Origin: Saccoglossus kowalevskii
Taxonomy: Eukaryota; Hemichordata; Enteropneusta; Harrimaniidae
Assembly (NCBI RefSeq): GCF_000003605.2
Contig: NW_003128865.1
Span: 373,974-419,035 of the forward strand
DNA length: 45,062 bases
Direction: 5' to 3'
Shown here: positions 23,401 through 35,900 of the stretch, one piece after another
Layout of the letters: each line of letters starts with the position of its first letter
Numbering within the stretch: the first letter of the stretch is position 1
The notes under the pieces: generated by a model
Database searches by the model: none
Told to the model about the DNA's origin: nothing
What the model saw: only the letters and a program-made list of their open reading frames with translations
Made by a program: the position numbers and the translations under genes

Positions 23401-26400
23401 ATCTCGTTGATTGGTACATTTGTACAAATTGACGACAAAGCAATATTGTAGTCTACAGTTGGATTTTTTTCTTTTTCGGCTATTACTCTGCAGTGGCGGA
23501 TCCAGCAAAATGTATTGGGGGGGGGGGGGCAAGCTTNNNNNNNNNNNNNNNNNNNNNNNNNNNNNNNNNNNNNNNNNNNNNNNNNNNNNNNNNNNNNNNN
23601 NNNNNNNNNNNNNNNNNNNNNNNNNNNNNNNNNNNNNNNNNNNNNNNNNNNNNNNNNNNNNNNNNNNNNNNNNNNNNNNNNNNNNNNNNNNNNNNNNNNN
23701 NNNNNNNNNNNNNNNNNNNNNNNNNNNNNNNNNNNNNNNNNNNNNNNNNNNNNNNNNNNNNNNNNNNNNNNNNNNNNNNNNNNNNNNNNNNNNNNNNNNN
23801 NNNNNNNNNNNNNNNNNNNNNNNNNNNNNNNNNNNNNNNNNNNNNNNNNNNNNNNNNNNNNNNNNNNNNNNNNNNNNNNNNNNNNNNNNNNNNNNNNNNN
23901 NNNNNNNNNNNNNNNNNNNNNNNNNNNNNNNNNNNNNNNNNNNNNNNNNNNNNNNNNNNNNNNNNNNNNNNNNNNNNNNNNNNNNNNNNNNNNNNNNNNN
24001 NNNNNNNNNNNNNNNNNNNNNNNNNNNNNNNNNNNNNNNNNNNNNNNNNNNNNNNNNNNNNNNNNNNNNNNNNNNNNNNNNNNNNNNNNNNNNNNNNNNN
24101 NNNNNNNNNNNNNNNNNNNNNNNNNNNNNNNNNNNNNNNNNNNNNNNNNNNNNNNNNNNNNNNNNNNNNNNNNNNNNNNNNNNNNNNNNNNNNNNNNNNN
24201 NNNNNNNNNNNNNNNNNNNNNNNNNNNNNNNNNNNNNNNNNNTGACGCCTGTTTGTTTGACAATACCTTATATCAGTATAATCTTACAACGTACAAAAAA
24301 TAAGAAATTTATAAATGTTTTAAGAACTGTATCGAACATTCTTAACGCAAAACATTAGTAATAACGAAGTACATCTGATTTCAGGTAATATTAAAGTGGT
24401 AACACCGGGATTGAATTATTTAGAGCGAACATTCTGGACCATAACTATATATATCACTGATCCAGACGGTCTTACTGATACTGGAGATTTACATGTTTGG
24501 GTGACAGATGTCAATACAGGTCCCGATATTACTAATCTAGACGACACTATACAGATTGGTGAAATGAGTTCAGGAGGGTCGGCTATATTTGTTGTACAAG
24601 CTAAAGATGACGATGAAGATGATTATTTTTGCGTCATGTTTTCTGATCCAAACGACGGTAATTTTTACATGAATACAACCAGTAAGTATAATACTTTTTA
24701 GCATAATATTTCCTGATGACTATATATGTCATTTATTCTAATATCTACACGCACTGCATATGTACAGTCTTCTATGCAGCTTATTATTTAACAATTGTAT
24801 TTTATTTAGTGATGAGGATAATTAAGACAATGTTTTTGTTCTTGAGTAGTTTATTAATTTTCAGGTTAACAATGATATAAATATCTGTTTTCACACAGCC
24901 AATACTATCTACGTAATCGATTCACCTACTTTGGATTTTGAGGCATTGGATGAATACATACTTACTGTGACATGCCATGACACAATGTATGCTGGGATAC
25001 CACATAAATTAACGGTTCAGATCACAGATGAGAATGAAGCACCAGAAATTACAGACTTGCCTGCCACCGTTACTGTACCAGAAGATGCTATCAATTCAGC
25101 TGAAATCTATGTGGCCGATGGTTATGATATAGATGGTGATGATCTGAGATATTCCATAACTGTCTCCCCGGCAAGTGGGCAAGGAAAATTTTACATAAGT
25201 AATACAAGTAAGTGACGCCATTTCCAACTAACACCAATGAAATTAAATGATTTAATATGCAATAACTATTATATCAGCTAAGATTTGTATATTTATATTT
25301 TATTTCAGCAAACAATGACTGTCGTATAAAGATATCCAATAATCCCAGTTTTGATTTTGAGACTATAGACCAGTATATAATTGTGTTGGAGGCAACTGAT
25401 GGTGAATTCACAGCTACTGGTACACTTAATGTTGATATAACGAACACCGATGAACCCCCTAGGTTTGTGGTCGATAATCAAGACATTCTCATCGACGAAG
25501 AACAGGTTAGTGCTCATCAAGAGAACAATTTGTAATATTTGGGGGACTTACATAACCAGTCTATATTTGTAATTGTTTATTTTTGCTAAGAGCATTATTA
25601 AAAATTATTGAATATTTACTACGAACATGTCAATACAAAACAGTTGCAATCTGCTTAAATTTCGATGTAGGCATAGGCTTCATTTTTAAAATTTGTTACT
25701 AACTATCAAGATACGATAACACAAAATCTAAATAACATCAAGTTAAACAAAAAATAAACAAAAATAACAATACTTATAAAAATTCAACCTATACAAACAT
25801 CGGATTTTAAACAGATTTGATTAATTGCGGTTTATTGTTGTATTTAAGGATATATTGCTGTTTATAGCACCCCCACCCGTCTCTATATAGCGCAGACGAG
25901 ACGAGGAGATGTCAGTTCTACATACATACCTACATACATATTAGCAAGCACCACACGTGAAACCTTTCACACAAGAACAACTCTTGTTATATTTATTGGG
26001 AAATAACGGCTCTGACATTGACCACGGGGTAAGAATGGGGAGAACTTAGGAATGTTATTTAATGTTTATTTTAATGAACAAATAAATAAGATTGAGCTGG
26101 ACCACACTCGAATTATTGTATTGTATTGTATTGTTAGATGTTTCATACTATCAACATTTACCGAGTATTTTAGAAGAATACGTTTGATCATTTGTTTCCC
26201 ATAATAAGGTTTCACGCCCTTTCCATCCGTCCATCAGATTATTGGAACAGTAGTACCAATCAACTGGGCAGTAATTGATGTCGACGATGCACTAACTGAC
26301 CTGAATTTCGTCATGATCGGAGATACATATTCTCCCTACTTCAGCTTTACTTGGGGTTCTACTCCTGAACTACGTGTAGCTCAAATCATGGACTACGAAG

Positions 26401-29400
26401 CTGTATTTCCTCAACCATTCTCAATTACATTCACCGTGACTGATCCATCAGATGGGAAAGATTATCTCAATGTCAATATATATCTGCAGAACATCAACGA
26501 TAATGCGCCTGTATTCACCCAAGCAGTCTACACAACTTCTGTTCTTGAAATGGAGTTATATGGTACGCTGGTACTTCAGGTTCTGGCCATTGATGATGAT
26601 GTTGCCGACCTTATCACATACACAATCCAACCAGCAAGCCTATATTTTGACATTGATACTCTAACTGGAGATATTACTGTAACTCAGTCAATTGACTTAG
26701 AGATAGTTGGAGAAATGATTACCTTCACCGTAGTAGCAACAGATAATGGATCCCCATTACAACAAACCATGGCGACAGTAGATGTGACTGTTCTCAATGT
26801 GGACGACAACGTTCCATTCTTTGATAAGCCATACTGGAATTGGGAGATTCGTTATGACACTGATGTTAGCTCATATGTTAATAGTGTCTTTGCAACTGAT
26901 GCTGATTTGGGTAAGTTTTTATTTCAATGAGGGAAGGTTATTAAACTGACAGATTAGAACTTAAGGTAAAGATTCATCTATATGAATCATTTCCCTTAAA
27001 ACAATGTAATTGCTTTGCCAATAGTCTTACTCACTGGGGCCAATATGCGCTGGATCTAGACCATACGACATTTAGACAACACAATATCACGAAATGTTTT
27101 TCATACAACTTAAGCTCATATAATTCTATAATAAAGGCTTGTGGAATTCCATTCTCAATCACGAATCCCGTTCTGGTTACTAATGTTGAAAACGCTGAGT
27201 TCGGTTAAAATCACTAATATCTAAGATTCGTCGTTAATAGGTGCAGATAATGTGAGCAGTGGTATCACGTACAAGATGTATCTTTCACATCCTCGATTCA
27301 ACATGGAAACAGATGGCCGAGTTATTGTTTCAGATAAATTGCATCCAGAACAGAAATACTTATTAATCTGCTATGCAGAAGATAATGCAACACCGCCACA
27401 TGCATCGCAGTAAGTTTGTTACAACAAACAAGACCAACAATTTACAGTTACACACGCATTGTAGCCTACTCCATAAAGTTATAGCTTCATTTCCGTAGCT
27501 AAGTTTCACTCTGTAGTAATGTCGCCGAGTATCTGCAGGTGCACGCATTGAAACATATTCGCCAGAACACATTCCACATGCAAATATTGCGTTATTGTTC
27601 CAACAACAATAATATTTTCATCGTCATCAAGAACCCAGTCAACAGCTATGCACATTACTTACACAAACGCAAAAATATATCGAGTGAACTTAATGAATAC
27701 AATTTAAAATAATTCCACTTGTCGCATGGAAGTCACATGGGTATCAAGTAAAACTACCTAATATAAATCCACAATTATAGTCTCTGAAGTGAGATTACTA
27801 ATCCATATTCATAAAGAATATACAACAGACAAATGACAACATGCTCCAATCAGTGAAAAAATGTAACAAAGTTAACATTATAACAAATTTCTTCACAGTG
27901 TTGCCACAATTCGTATCGATACTTTCATACCACAGTTGGTACTTGTTGACATATTCCTGGGGATTTCAGTAAGCGAATTCACAGCGGACAAACGAAGGGA
28001 ATTTGTTGATACACTAAATGGTATTTTCACCCCATGGTATTTCCGTATATCTACTGTCCACACGCGTAATGAATTACAGGTCACTTCTCGTCGCCTTCTA
28101 GAAAAGTAAGCACATCGTTATTATCCAATTATACACTTGGCACTTGCTTACATCAGCTTAATGTGTACATCGGTTGTACGTGATATTAGTGTAATCAACA
28201 TTTTTTGGCAATGTAATTGTTTTCGTTCACGTGCAGAATGTTTGGGTTTGATTTTCTTATTTTGTTTTTCGTGTTCCATTTAGTAAATGTTCAATAATAA
28301 ATACATCACAATCAGATGAGCATTATTACTATATGAACAAAAAACCGTATGCCTCAAAGAAAAACACCACTCGAGCGGACTACTGGATAGAACGTGCCTC
28401 AATTTAATTGTTCGGCATGATGCAAATACCCGCTGTCTTGAAGTAATTTCTTATACTATGTTACAACCATGATTGATTACAGTACGGCAGTTGTGGAGGC
28501 ATATGCATTAACTAGTGACCTTACGGAATACCAGATAAACGTTGAGGAAGTTAAGGAATTCGTTTATTTCCAAGATTTAGTAGGCGCAATGACAATCGAC
28601 TCTACTGGTACTCCAACACCGATCATCACCGGCACAGAGTTTGATACATTTCCTATTGTGAAGGTAGAACCCACTTATGACGTGCAGACAGCGAATAGTT
28701 ATAATTGGTGGCTCGACACGTTAGAAGGATTGATAACAATAGGCGTTCTTTCTTCATTGCCTTTTATTGGTTTTCTTTGTCTAATGTTATGCTGCTGCTG
28801 GAAGTACAGATGTTGTGCAAGATTGGCAAGGTGCTACAAGCAACGCAAGTGTGGTTGTTGTAAATCAGTGTGTAACAGATCACATTTACCTGACGTGAAA
28901 GAACAATCAACGTAAGTTGTTGTGTGCATGATAATACTAATATGTATTGAATCATGTCCTTATTGTGGTTGTGCTAAAGTTGTACTATAAGGACAACAAA
29001 AAGAAGAAAAAAACCATGTTAATATTTTGTTTTTTTAAGAGACAAGTGTTTATTTCATTGTTCCCCTATTTTTTAGACATGATGTTCGTCCCTCCATAAT
29101 AATTAAAGATGATGTGGAGCCGAAGACGAAGGGAGAACCGCTGATAGTGGCACCAGCACAGCCACGTAACATGCCTGTCCAGGAGAAATCATCAGATAGA
29201 AGACTTAGGAACTACAATGGGCGTTATTCAAAAACGGCCAGTTTGAGGAAAGAATATGATACTTTCGTTGGTGACAAGAAACCAGCTTTAGCAACAACCG
29301 ATTCCAAGAAAGATGAGTTCGGAAAAGATGGTTCCATGAAGACTTTGGATCAGGGCTCTAAGTTGAAAACAAAATTGCCAGGCAAATATCCAGATATTTT

Positions 29401-29404
29401 TTAA
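20397..29404 (+). CDS. Gene B: cadherin-repeat type I membrane protein (1177 aa, or about 1210 with exon 13)
   Basis: Exons: 20397-20472, 22145-22309, 22432-22800, 22913-23227, 24385-24681, 24899-25207, 25309-25505, 26238-26910, 27241-27409, 27899-28105, 28483-28911, 29077-29404. Every boundary and phase matches gene A. Residues 1-25 are a signal peptide, followed by eight cadherin repeats, the membrane-adjacent domain, a helix at about 1008-1031, a Cys cluster (CCCWKYRCC) and a basic tail. The tail shares RxYNGxYS, ASLxKxxD and GDKKP with A. Large parts of exons 3, 4, 5, 6, 7, 8 and 10 are nearly identical to A, whereas exon 2, the end of exon 8, exon 9 and the tail are clearly different. 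At the end of exon 12 the donor equivalent to A's G|GTAAGT reads G|GCAAAT. Reading through gives GKYPDIF and TAA at 29402-29404, with AATAAA 207 bases later; GC-AG splicing to exon 13 is the alternative. Intron 4 contains a 706-base gap, but the flanking exons join in frame. Confidence 0.85.
20473..22144. other. Gene B intron 1 (1.67 kb)
   Basis: The intron is AT-rich with no recognised exon, RNA gene or mobile element. It is much shorter than intron 1 of A (6.3 kb) and C (3.9 kb), which are swollen by transposons and a minisatellite respectively. Confidence 0.6.
23491..23536 (+). mobile_element. Possible hAT-type terminus next to the assembly gap
   Basis: CAGTGGCGGATCCAGCAAAA at 23491 resembles terminal inverted repeats of hAT transposons, which commonly begin CAG-GGCGGATC-AG. 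It is followed by a run of twelve G and then the gap, so the rest of the element, if present, is hidden. Inferred from one end only. Confidence 0.45.
23537..24242. other. Assembly gap of 706 N
   Basis: Undetermined bases inside gene B intron 4. Exon 4 (ending 23227) and exon 5 (starting 24385) lie outside it and join in the same phase as in A and C, so no conserved exon is expected inside. Any coding frame drawn across the gap is an artefact. Confidence 0.99.
25506..26237. other. Gene B intron 7 (732 bp)
   Basis: This phase-0 intron shows no recognised exon or element. The equivalent intron of gene A is only 99 bp, although the exons on both sides are about 98 percent identical between the two genes. 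It carries short TACA and GTATT simple repeats. Confidence 0.6.
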
Positions 29405-30011
29405 ATAAATTAATTACAATACTAGTTAGAAAATTAGCAAATGGTAACAATGTTCTAATACTAATCCATCACGTCATTCATGCACTTGGCATAACATGTA
29501 GTACATTCCTGTATGAAGCTGTATTACGTGATTTCTTTGAGTACATGATAAATTATTGCGTTCATTGTCGGCAGTGATTTGTAATACTTAGTTGAACAAG
29601 GCATATAACAAATAAAAAAGTTGTTTCTCATCGCACAAGATCAACAGATTACCCCCAACTTATCTGACCCAAAGTAGAAATTAATGACAGTATTCAAAAA
29701 CAGACTTATATTACCGTAACAATATGTGCGCAGTACACCTACACTAAAGACACTAGGCACTCTAGATCTATTGTACATTTTATACGAACTGACCCAATGA
29801 CGCCTTGGCAATCAACCCATTACTAGAACATAAGACCAGATGCGAAAATAGAAATATTCTGTATCAAGTCTACTGTGATGAGTACACCATCTGGGCTGGG
29901 CGAAACCAGAAACATGAAACTGATGATACTAGAATGACAAATTTCAATACATTTGTGTTATTCATCAATATCTCATTAAAATTAATTAAACGTTATTGCC
30001 TCTGTTTGCAG
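29382..30011. other. Gene B 3' end: retained 3' UTR or GC-AG intron 12
   Basis: The segment begins GCAAAT where gene A has the donor GTAAGT, and ends in the acceptor CTCTGTTTGCAG. If not spliced, its first 23 bases code the last residues and the stop of a shorter protein, and the rest is 3' UTR with AATAAA at 29611. An 80-codon open frame at 29805-30047 has no family signature and I do not call it. Confidence 0.6.
29611..29616 (+). terminator. Candidate polyadenylation signal for the short gene B isoform
   Basis: AATAAA 207 bases after the exon-12 read-through stop (29402-29404). Its spacing fits a terminal exon 12, but the hexamer alone is weak evidence in AT-rich DNA. Confidence 0.45.
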
Positions 30012-30163
30012 CTTTCTCTTTTGGTCAGACTCAAAAAACACCAATAGGGCATCAAGTAAACATCAAACATGGCGACCCAATGCACGCAAACAACAACAAT
30101 GTCACTTTCGATGTCAAGCCAAGATATAAGGTAAATATTGTACTGAATGCATTATTAGTGTAA
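30012..30163 (+). CDS. Gene B exon 13 (alternative C-terminal exon)
   Basis: After the acceptor TGTTTGCAG and in the correct phase (G|CT), this exon codes AFSFGQTQKTPIGHQVNIKH, matching the KTPIGH region of gene A exon 13 (ASVDHAPKTPIGH). Conserved coding argues it is, or recently was, joined to exon 12 by a GC-AG intron. It then reads NVTFDVKPRYK up to a donor at AAG|GTAAAT (30130). Splicing to the acceptor ending at 30760 would hit TGA at once; reading through ends at TAA 30161-30163, with AATAAA at 30276-30281. Confidence 0.65.
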
Positions 30164-32868
30164 TTGGTATGCACGCCTTGTATACTCACACGTAATTTAT
30201 AGCATGTTATCCATATCATTTGTTTCGGTGACAAATATAAAATTAAAATATGCATTCTTGATGCGTCCACGATAAAATAAATACACCGAACGGCATTGTT
30301 ATTTTTTAGTGCACTTTGGGTCTTATTTTTCAAAATGCCTCAATATCACAAACAAATCATCATCATAGAGGCTCATTTTTATCGCAAGGATGGAGTTAAC
30401 AGCAGCTCCCTAAGGCAGACGAGTGATAACGATAGTCCGTTAATGGTCGTCCTTTTACACTTTTCTAGAATTTGGCCTCCAATAATTATTTTTAACATTT
30501 GACTCATTCTTCGAAATTACTGTTTTTAAAACACGTTCTCGGCCCTAAATATGAACGGAGCAGTACTGTACTATATTGGCGAGTATTTGTTAAAGGCCGA
30601 CTACCTTTTTGAAAGTTATATTCTTATTTATAATGCAAACGTTGTTAGACAACTTTCATGTGATGTGTTGTATACACATAGTAATGTGTATCCCAATACA
30701 TATTTTCTCCATTATTTACAACTAAAACACAAAAGAATTTATTTTTGTTTTGTTTTCCAGTGATTGCATCAACATTGTAACGCCGGACTATATACAGTTG
30801 TTTCTCTCCACGTCGTAAGCGTGAATGTAATGTATATTACTAAGAACGTATTCGTAGTATATTGAGAATGTGAAAAATGTTTACAACCAAATTTAATCTA
30901 GTAATTACGAGCTTTGAATAACAGATTATACATATATGAACTATGTTTTAATTTAATTATTTTTAATGCGAATTACAGTGAGCGCTAAAAGTAACTTTAT
31001 TCAGAAACGTTGTATTCAGTTTATCCAGTTTAACCATGTCGTTCATTTGATATTTAACGGGCTAATATTCACATCGGGCTATCATTCTCGTAATTTATTT
31101 TAGTAGATCAATCAATGAAGTTTATAATCAAGGGTATAAATATGTATCAATAATTCGTGGTCGATTTATTGATCAACATATATATACTTGGCAAGTAAAT
31201 CTAGTAAAATGACCTGTTAAGCTAATTTGCTACCCTTAAAAAATACTCAGAAATCTCTGAAATCCAGCAAGAAGAGTTGGGTTACTGTAATGTTCAAAAT
31301 TCAGAAATGAAAATATATAGGGTCATCGAACTAAGTTTCTTACGTCATTCGTTGATGAAACGCTGGCAGCAGTAACGTGTCTCCGTTATTTATTCGCCTA
31401 ATGTCACGCATATGTATATGAATTTTGAAAATACTTTCTATAAGTTTGTTAATTTACTTTGTTTTAATGAATGTTTGTAAATTATACAGCAATAAAGATT
31501 CGTACACCACACGATACTGTGGTGTGTATTGTGTCATTATTAGTCCCCGATATAGTAAAATCACGAAGACCATGTACAATGCTAAATCATGTCCTGAACA
31601 GTTTCTCAGTGATGAACATGGCGATTTTATATCATGATTATTCATATTTTGTCATAGGTACACGTCATCATATTTTTCTACTGGTTACCATTTTATTTTT
31701 ATTAATGCTCATGCCGATTTACTATATTTGTTGTACTATATTTAACCAGGATATTCTAATTCATTTTTCTTCAAAAGCAGTTCTGTGATTTCCAATGGAG
31801 TTCTGCAAAGAGATATACATGAGAAACAAAACAAAACATTATAAATAACAGAAAACACACAAAACTATACTCGAAATACAGTACAAAATCTGACTAATAT
31901 ATGCTGATTCAGTTGAAAGTTTTACACAAGTAGTATGCGCTTAGGTAATATTATTATGTGATTTGATCAAATTTGTCGAAGTAGAGTTCATTTTGTTTAA
32001 AATCGTAAAATCACAGTCTGTAAACTTAGCCAGAACCGTTTTTCTGAGCAGAACATGGCGATTCATTCAAACTTTGTATCTGGATTATGTATATCCGGCG
32101 TTTAGACATGCTTTGTGCAGTATTATTCAAGACATAATTGACCAGTATGACCGGTATTGAAAGTGACTTGTGCTGTGAATCGATCGGATGGCGTCATATA
32201 TACTACCACAGCATCATTTTTCCACCTAATTTACAAAACTAGTCTGCCGGAAATGTCGTTTTGTATGGCGTGACTTGAATGATCATATGACTCATTCACG
32301 CGACGTCTGCACTTTTAATATATTTGCGACTGACAGCAATGACTAGCGAGTGCGTCACACGCCTTGTAATTGGCGCGTCGATTGCCCAATCGTCGAACCG
32401 TTGTGTAGCATACACCAAAACCTGCTTTAACAATGATGAAATTGAATTTGTATGAATTCTCTTCCTCTGAGGTCATCTCCTGTTATAATAACTCCAGCTC
32501 CAAATTTTGTGCCGTGTTTTAAATATAAACGAAAACATGTCTATAATAGATAACAAGTGTACATTGACGTTAACCCTCTTAAAATTGCACAGCTTTGTTC
32601 GTTTGAACAAAGACATAGGACGACGTGATCGCAAGTCTTTGGAAATCGTGCTATAAAGGAATGTTTTGTGACCATGCGACCTCAGATAACACTGATGATA
32701 CGTAAACCGTCTCACTGTGTGCATCCTTGTAAACAACAACAATACATACTTTATGTATTGTAACTGTCGACAGGAAGGACAGTCTCATGTCTTGCATTGA
32801 TATAGGATCACAGCGCTATTAATTTAGGTCTCTAAGCATACAGTTCGTTTTAGACTACCACTGAAATT
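30164..32868. other. Intergenic region between genes B and C
   Basis: No exon or RNA gene is recognised, apart from a possible untranslated last exon of B after the acceptor ending at 30760. Open frames here (for example 31471-31788 and 31963-32160) have no family signature and AT-driven composition. The gene C promoter should lie in the last kilobase; no clear element is visible. Confidence 0.5.
30276..30281 (+). terminator. Candidate polyadenylation signal for the long gene B isoform
   Basis: AATAAA about 113 bases after the exon-13 read-through stop at 30161-30163. The spacing is suitable, but there is no independent support. Confidence 0.35.
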
Positions 32869-32920
32869 ATGATATTGGTGGCAATTTTATTTGTATTGCG
32901 TTTAACGTGCATTGAAGCAG
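32869..32920 (+). CDS. Gene C exon 1, signal peptide
   Basis: This 52-base exon codes MILVAILFVLRLTCIEA, a compact signal peptide. It ends in the same phase-1 GTGAGT donor as exon 1 of A and B and joins CT at 36797 to make alanine. Confidence 0.8.
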
Positions 32921-35900
32921 GTGAGTATAATCTTCGTTTCAGTCAATTGTAAAGATAGATCAGTCGGTGCAATCATATTTTATATCCAACACATGTTCCC
33001 AAGTTATTGTATCGTCTTTTAAATGTTAGTTGGTATATTGCGTAATCTTATCTATCTTGTACACATGGATGTCTTAAAACGTAACGGCGTCCGCAATTCG
33101 AAGTACGGCTAATTGGTATTCGGCTCTAGTGTTACCCCGTGGTATGAGAGCGGCGCTTCTAACACTGCCAAAGGCGTATACCAAACTATTGTTCACCCTA
33201 CTGATATGTTTAGACGTGATATTTTTGGGCTAGCTCCAAAGTAATGTAACTTTCAATTCAGTTCTGTGGAATATCTGCGATGATATCAAACGTGTTCTGG
33301 CATTTGTAACTGTTACTAGAAATGTTAAGTTTGTGGGTTTTAACTATTTGTGGCCATGACTAACCTGACGAAAAAACATCAAATAGTATTATTTCTACTG
33401 AAAGAAAAATATAAAACAAAATACAGTTATTATAACTTTACCCTCTATTGGACAAATTCATTCGTCTAACTTTAACGTACGGCTGTGAAATATGGAGTCA
33501 GAGGAGTGCTTACAGAACAATTGTAGATGGGGTGCGCCTTAACTATTGTCAGTTCATTTAGGAGTGTCCGAAGATACACATTGGTTATCCACGGGAAGCT
33601 AGCCATGATTAATACAGGCAACTAATTGAATAGTATAACTTTGTATAAATATTGAGAACTCTTTCCATTTTTCTCCTAAGAGATGCTTCATTGATAAACA
33701 AACAGGTGGACTACCATATTTTCATATATAACCAAACTAAAACCCCATGTTCCGTTTTTGTATGGTACCCTTATTTCGTTCTTGTTGGTGACCTTATTTT
33801 TAATCCCAGTGCTGTACCGTATAAATAAATGTACACCCACTAAATATGTAGCCCCGGGGTGTGTACACAACAAACAAACAATACACACCGGAGACTTGCC
33901 ATTGAGTGCCATTGAATCTCAACAAGCACATTTATTTAATATTGGGCTTTCTCCGTTGAAACAAAACTGAAATTTAAATATCGCAGATGTTTCGTAATTG
34001 ATGCTACCATAGACGGAGCATGCGTTTCCTACAACAACAACAACAACGACAACAACATAATGATGATGGTACATATGTTCTAGTTTATGAATCTAAACTC
34101 AAAATAATACAGTTAAACATTGCAATCTGCATCACATTGTGTCCCTAGGTGCCCTAACACATTGTGTCACTGGATTCTGTATCACATTGTGTTACTGGAT
34201 TCTGTATCATATTGTGTCACTAGATTTTGTATGACATTGTGTCACTTGATTCTGCAACACATCGTGTCACTGGATTTGGTATCACATTATGTCACTAGAT
34301 TATGTATCACATTGAGTCACTGGATTCTGTATCAAATTGTGTCACTGGATTCTTTATCACACTGTGACACTAGATTTTGTATCACATTGTGTCACTGGAT
34401 TCTGCAACACATTGAGTCACTGGATTCTGTATCACAATGTGTCACTGGATTCTTTATCACACTGTGTCACTAGATTTGGTATCACATTGTGTCACTGGAT
34501 TGTGTATCATATTGCGTCACTGGATTCTTTATCACATTGTGTCACTAGATTTGGTATCACATTGTGTCACTGGATTCTTCATCACATTGTGTCATTAGAT
34601 TCTACAACACATTGTGTCACTGGATTCTGTAACACATTGTGTCACTGGATTCTGTATCACATTCTGTCACTGGATTCTACAACACATTGTGTCATTGTAT
34701 TCTGTGTCACATTGTGTCACTGGATTGTGTATCACATTGTGTCACTGGATTATGTATCACATTGTGTCACTGTATTCTGTATCACATTGTGTCACTGGAT
34801 TATGTATCACATTGTGTCACTGGATTATGTGTCACATTGTGTTGCTGGATTCTATAACACATTTTTTCACTAGATTTTGTATCATATTGTGTCACTGGAT
34901 TATGTACCACATTGTGTCACTGGAGTATGTGTCACATTGTGTTGCTGGATTCTATAACACATTGTTTCACTAGATTTTGTATCATATTGTGTCACTGGAT
35001 TATGTATCACATTGTGTCACTGGATTATGTGTCACATTGTGTTGCTGGATTCTATAACACATTGTTTCACTGGATTTTGTATCATATTGTGTCACTGGAT
35101 TATGCATCATATTGTGTCACTGGATTCTACAACACATTGTTTCATTGGATTCTGTAACACATTGTGTCACTGGATTCTGTATCACATTATGTCACTGGAT
35201 TCTACAACACATTGTGTCATTGTATTCTGTGTCACATTGTGTCACTGGATTATGTATCACATTCTGTCACTGGATCATGTATCATATTGTGTCACTGGAT
35301 TATGTATCACATTGTGTCACTGGATTCTACAACACTTTGTGTCGCTGGATTCTCTGTCACATTGTATCACTGGATTATGTATCACATTGTGTCACTGGAT
35401 TCTACAACACATTGTGTCGCTGGATTCTGTGTCACATTGTTTCACTGGATTCTGTATCATATTGTGTCACTGGATTCTGTATCATATTGTGTCACTGGTT
35501 TGTATATCACATTGTTTTTTTGTGAGTGAGTGAGTGAGCGAGCGACGAGTTCCAACGAGGAACGTAATAGTTAGACAATTTGGTACGGAGAGGTATTATT
35601 ACTAGTATCTTGAAACAGTATTATAGGTTTGCTTTGTTCAACGTCAGTGGGATGCATGCATAACGGTAAACTTGTTATCACTGCGAACACGTACTTGATG
35701 AAAGTGGAAATGAATGCATATAAATAAATACCATAAACATTTAATATGTTACGGTATACCGCGTCTTTCATACAAAAATTTAATTTACACGTAAAAACAA
35801 AGAAGTCGGCGTTTTTTCTATCAAAATAACACACAACTAAAATATCGTAAATCAAAGGCTCCGTTGGGAGTTGGCGAGGTATGACGGGTTAATAGGTCGG

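Noticed and set aside
23391-24358. Four long frames of 250-315 codons on both strands
   Set aside because: Almost entirely N; they exist only because the gap contains no stop codons.
29805-30047. 80-codon frame between exons 12 and 13 of gene B
   Set aside because: It has no splice sites in phase, runs through the exon 13 acceptor in another frame and has no family signature.
33060-33250. tRNA- or SINE-like words (AATTCGAAG)
   Set aside because: No A box, no acceptor stem and no second copy in the window.
34130-35517. CRISPR array
   Set aside because: The units are contiguous with no unique spacers, and the host is an animal.
34120-35533. Overlapping long plus-strand frames (up to 178 codons) rich in His, Cys, Trp and Ile
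   Set aside because: They are translations of a stop-free 25-bp minisatellite in all three frames; no start context, splice sites or family signature.
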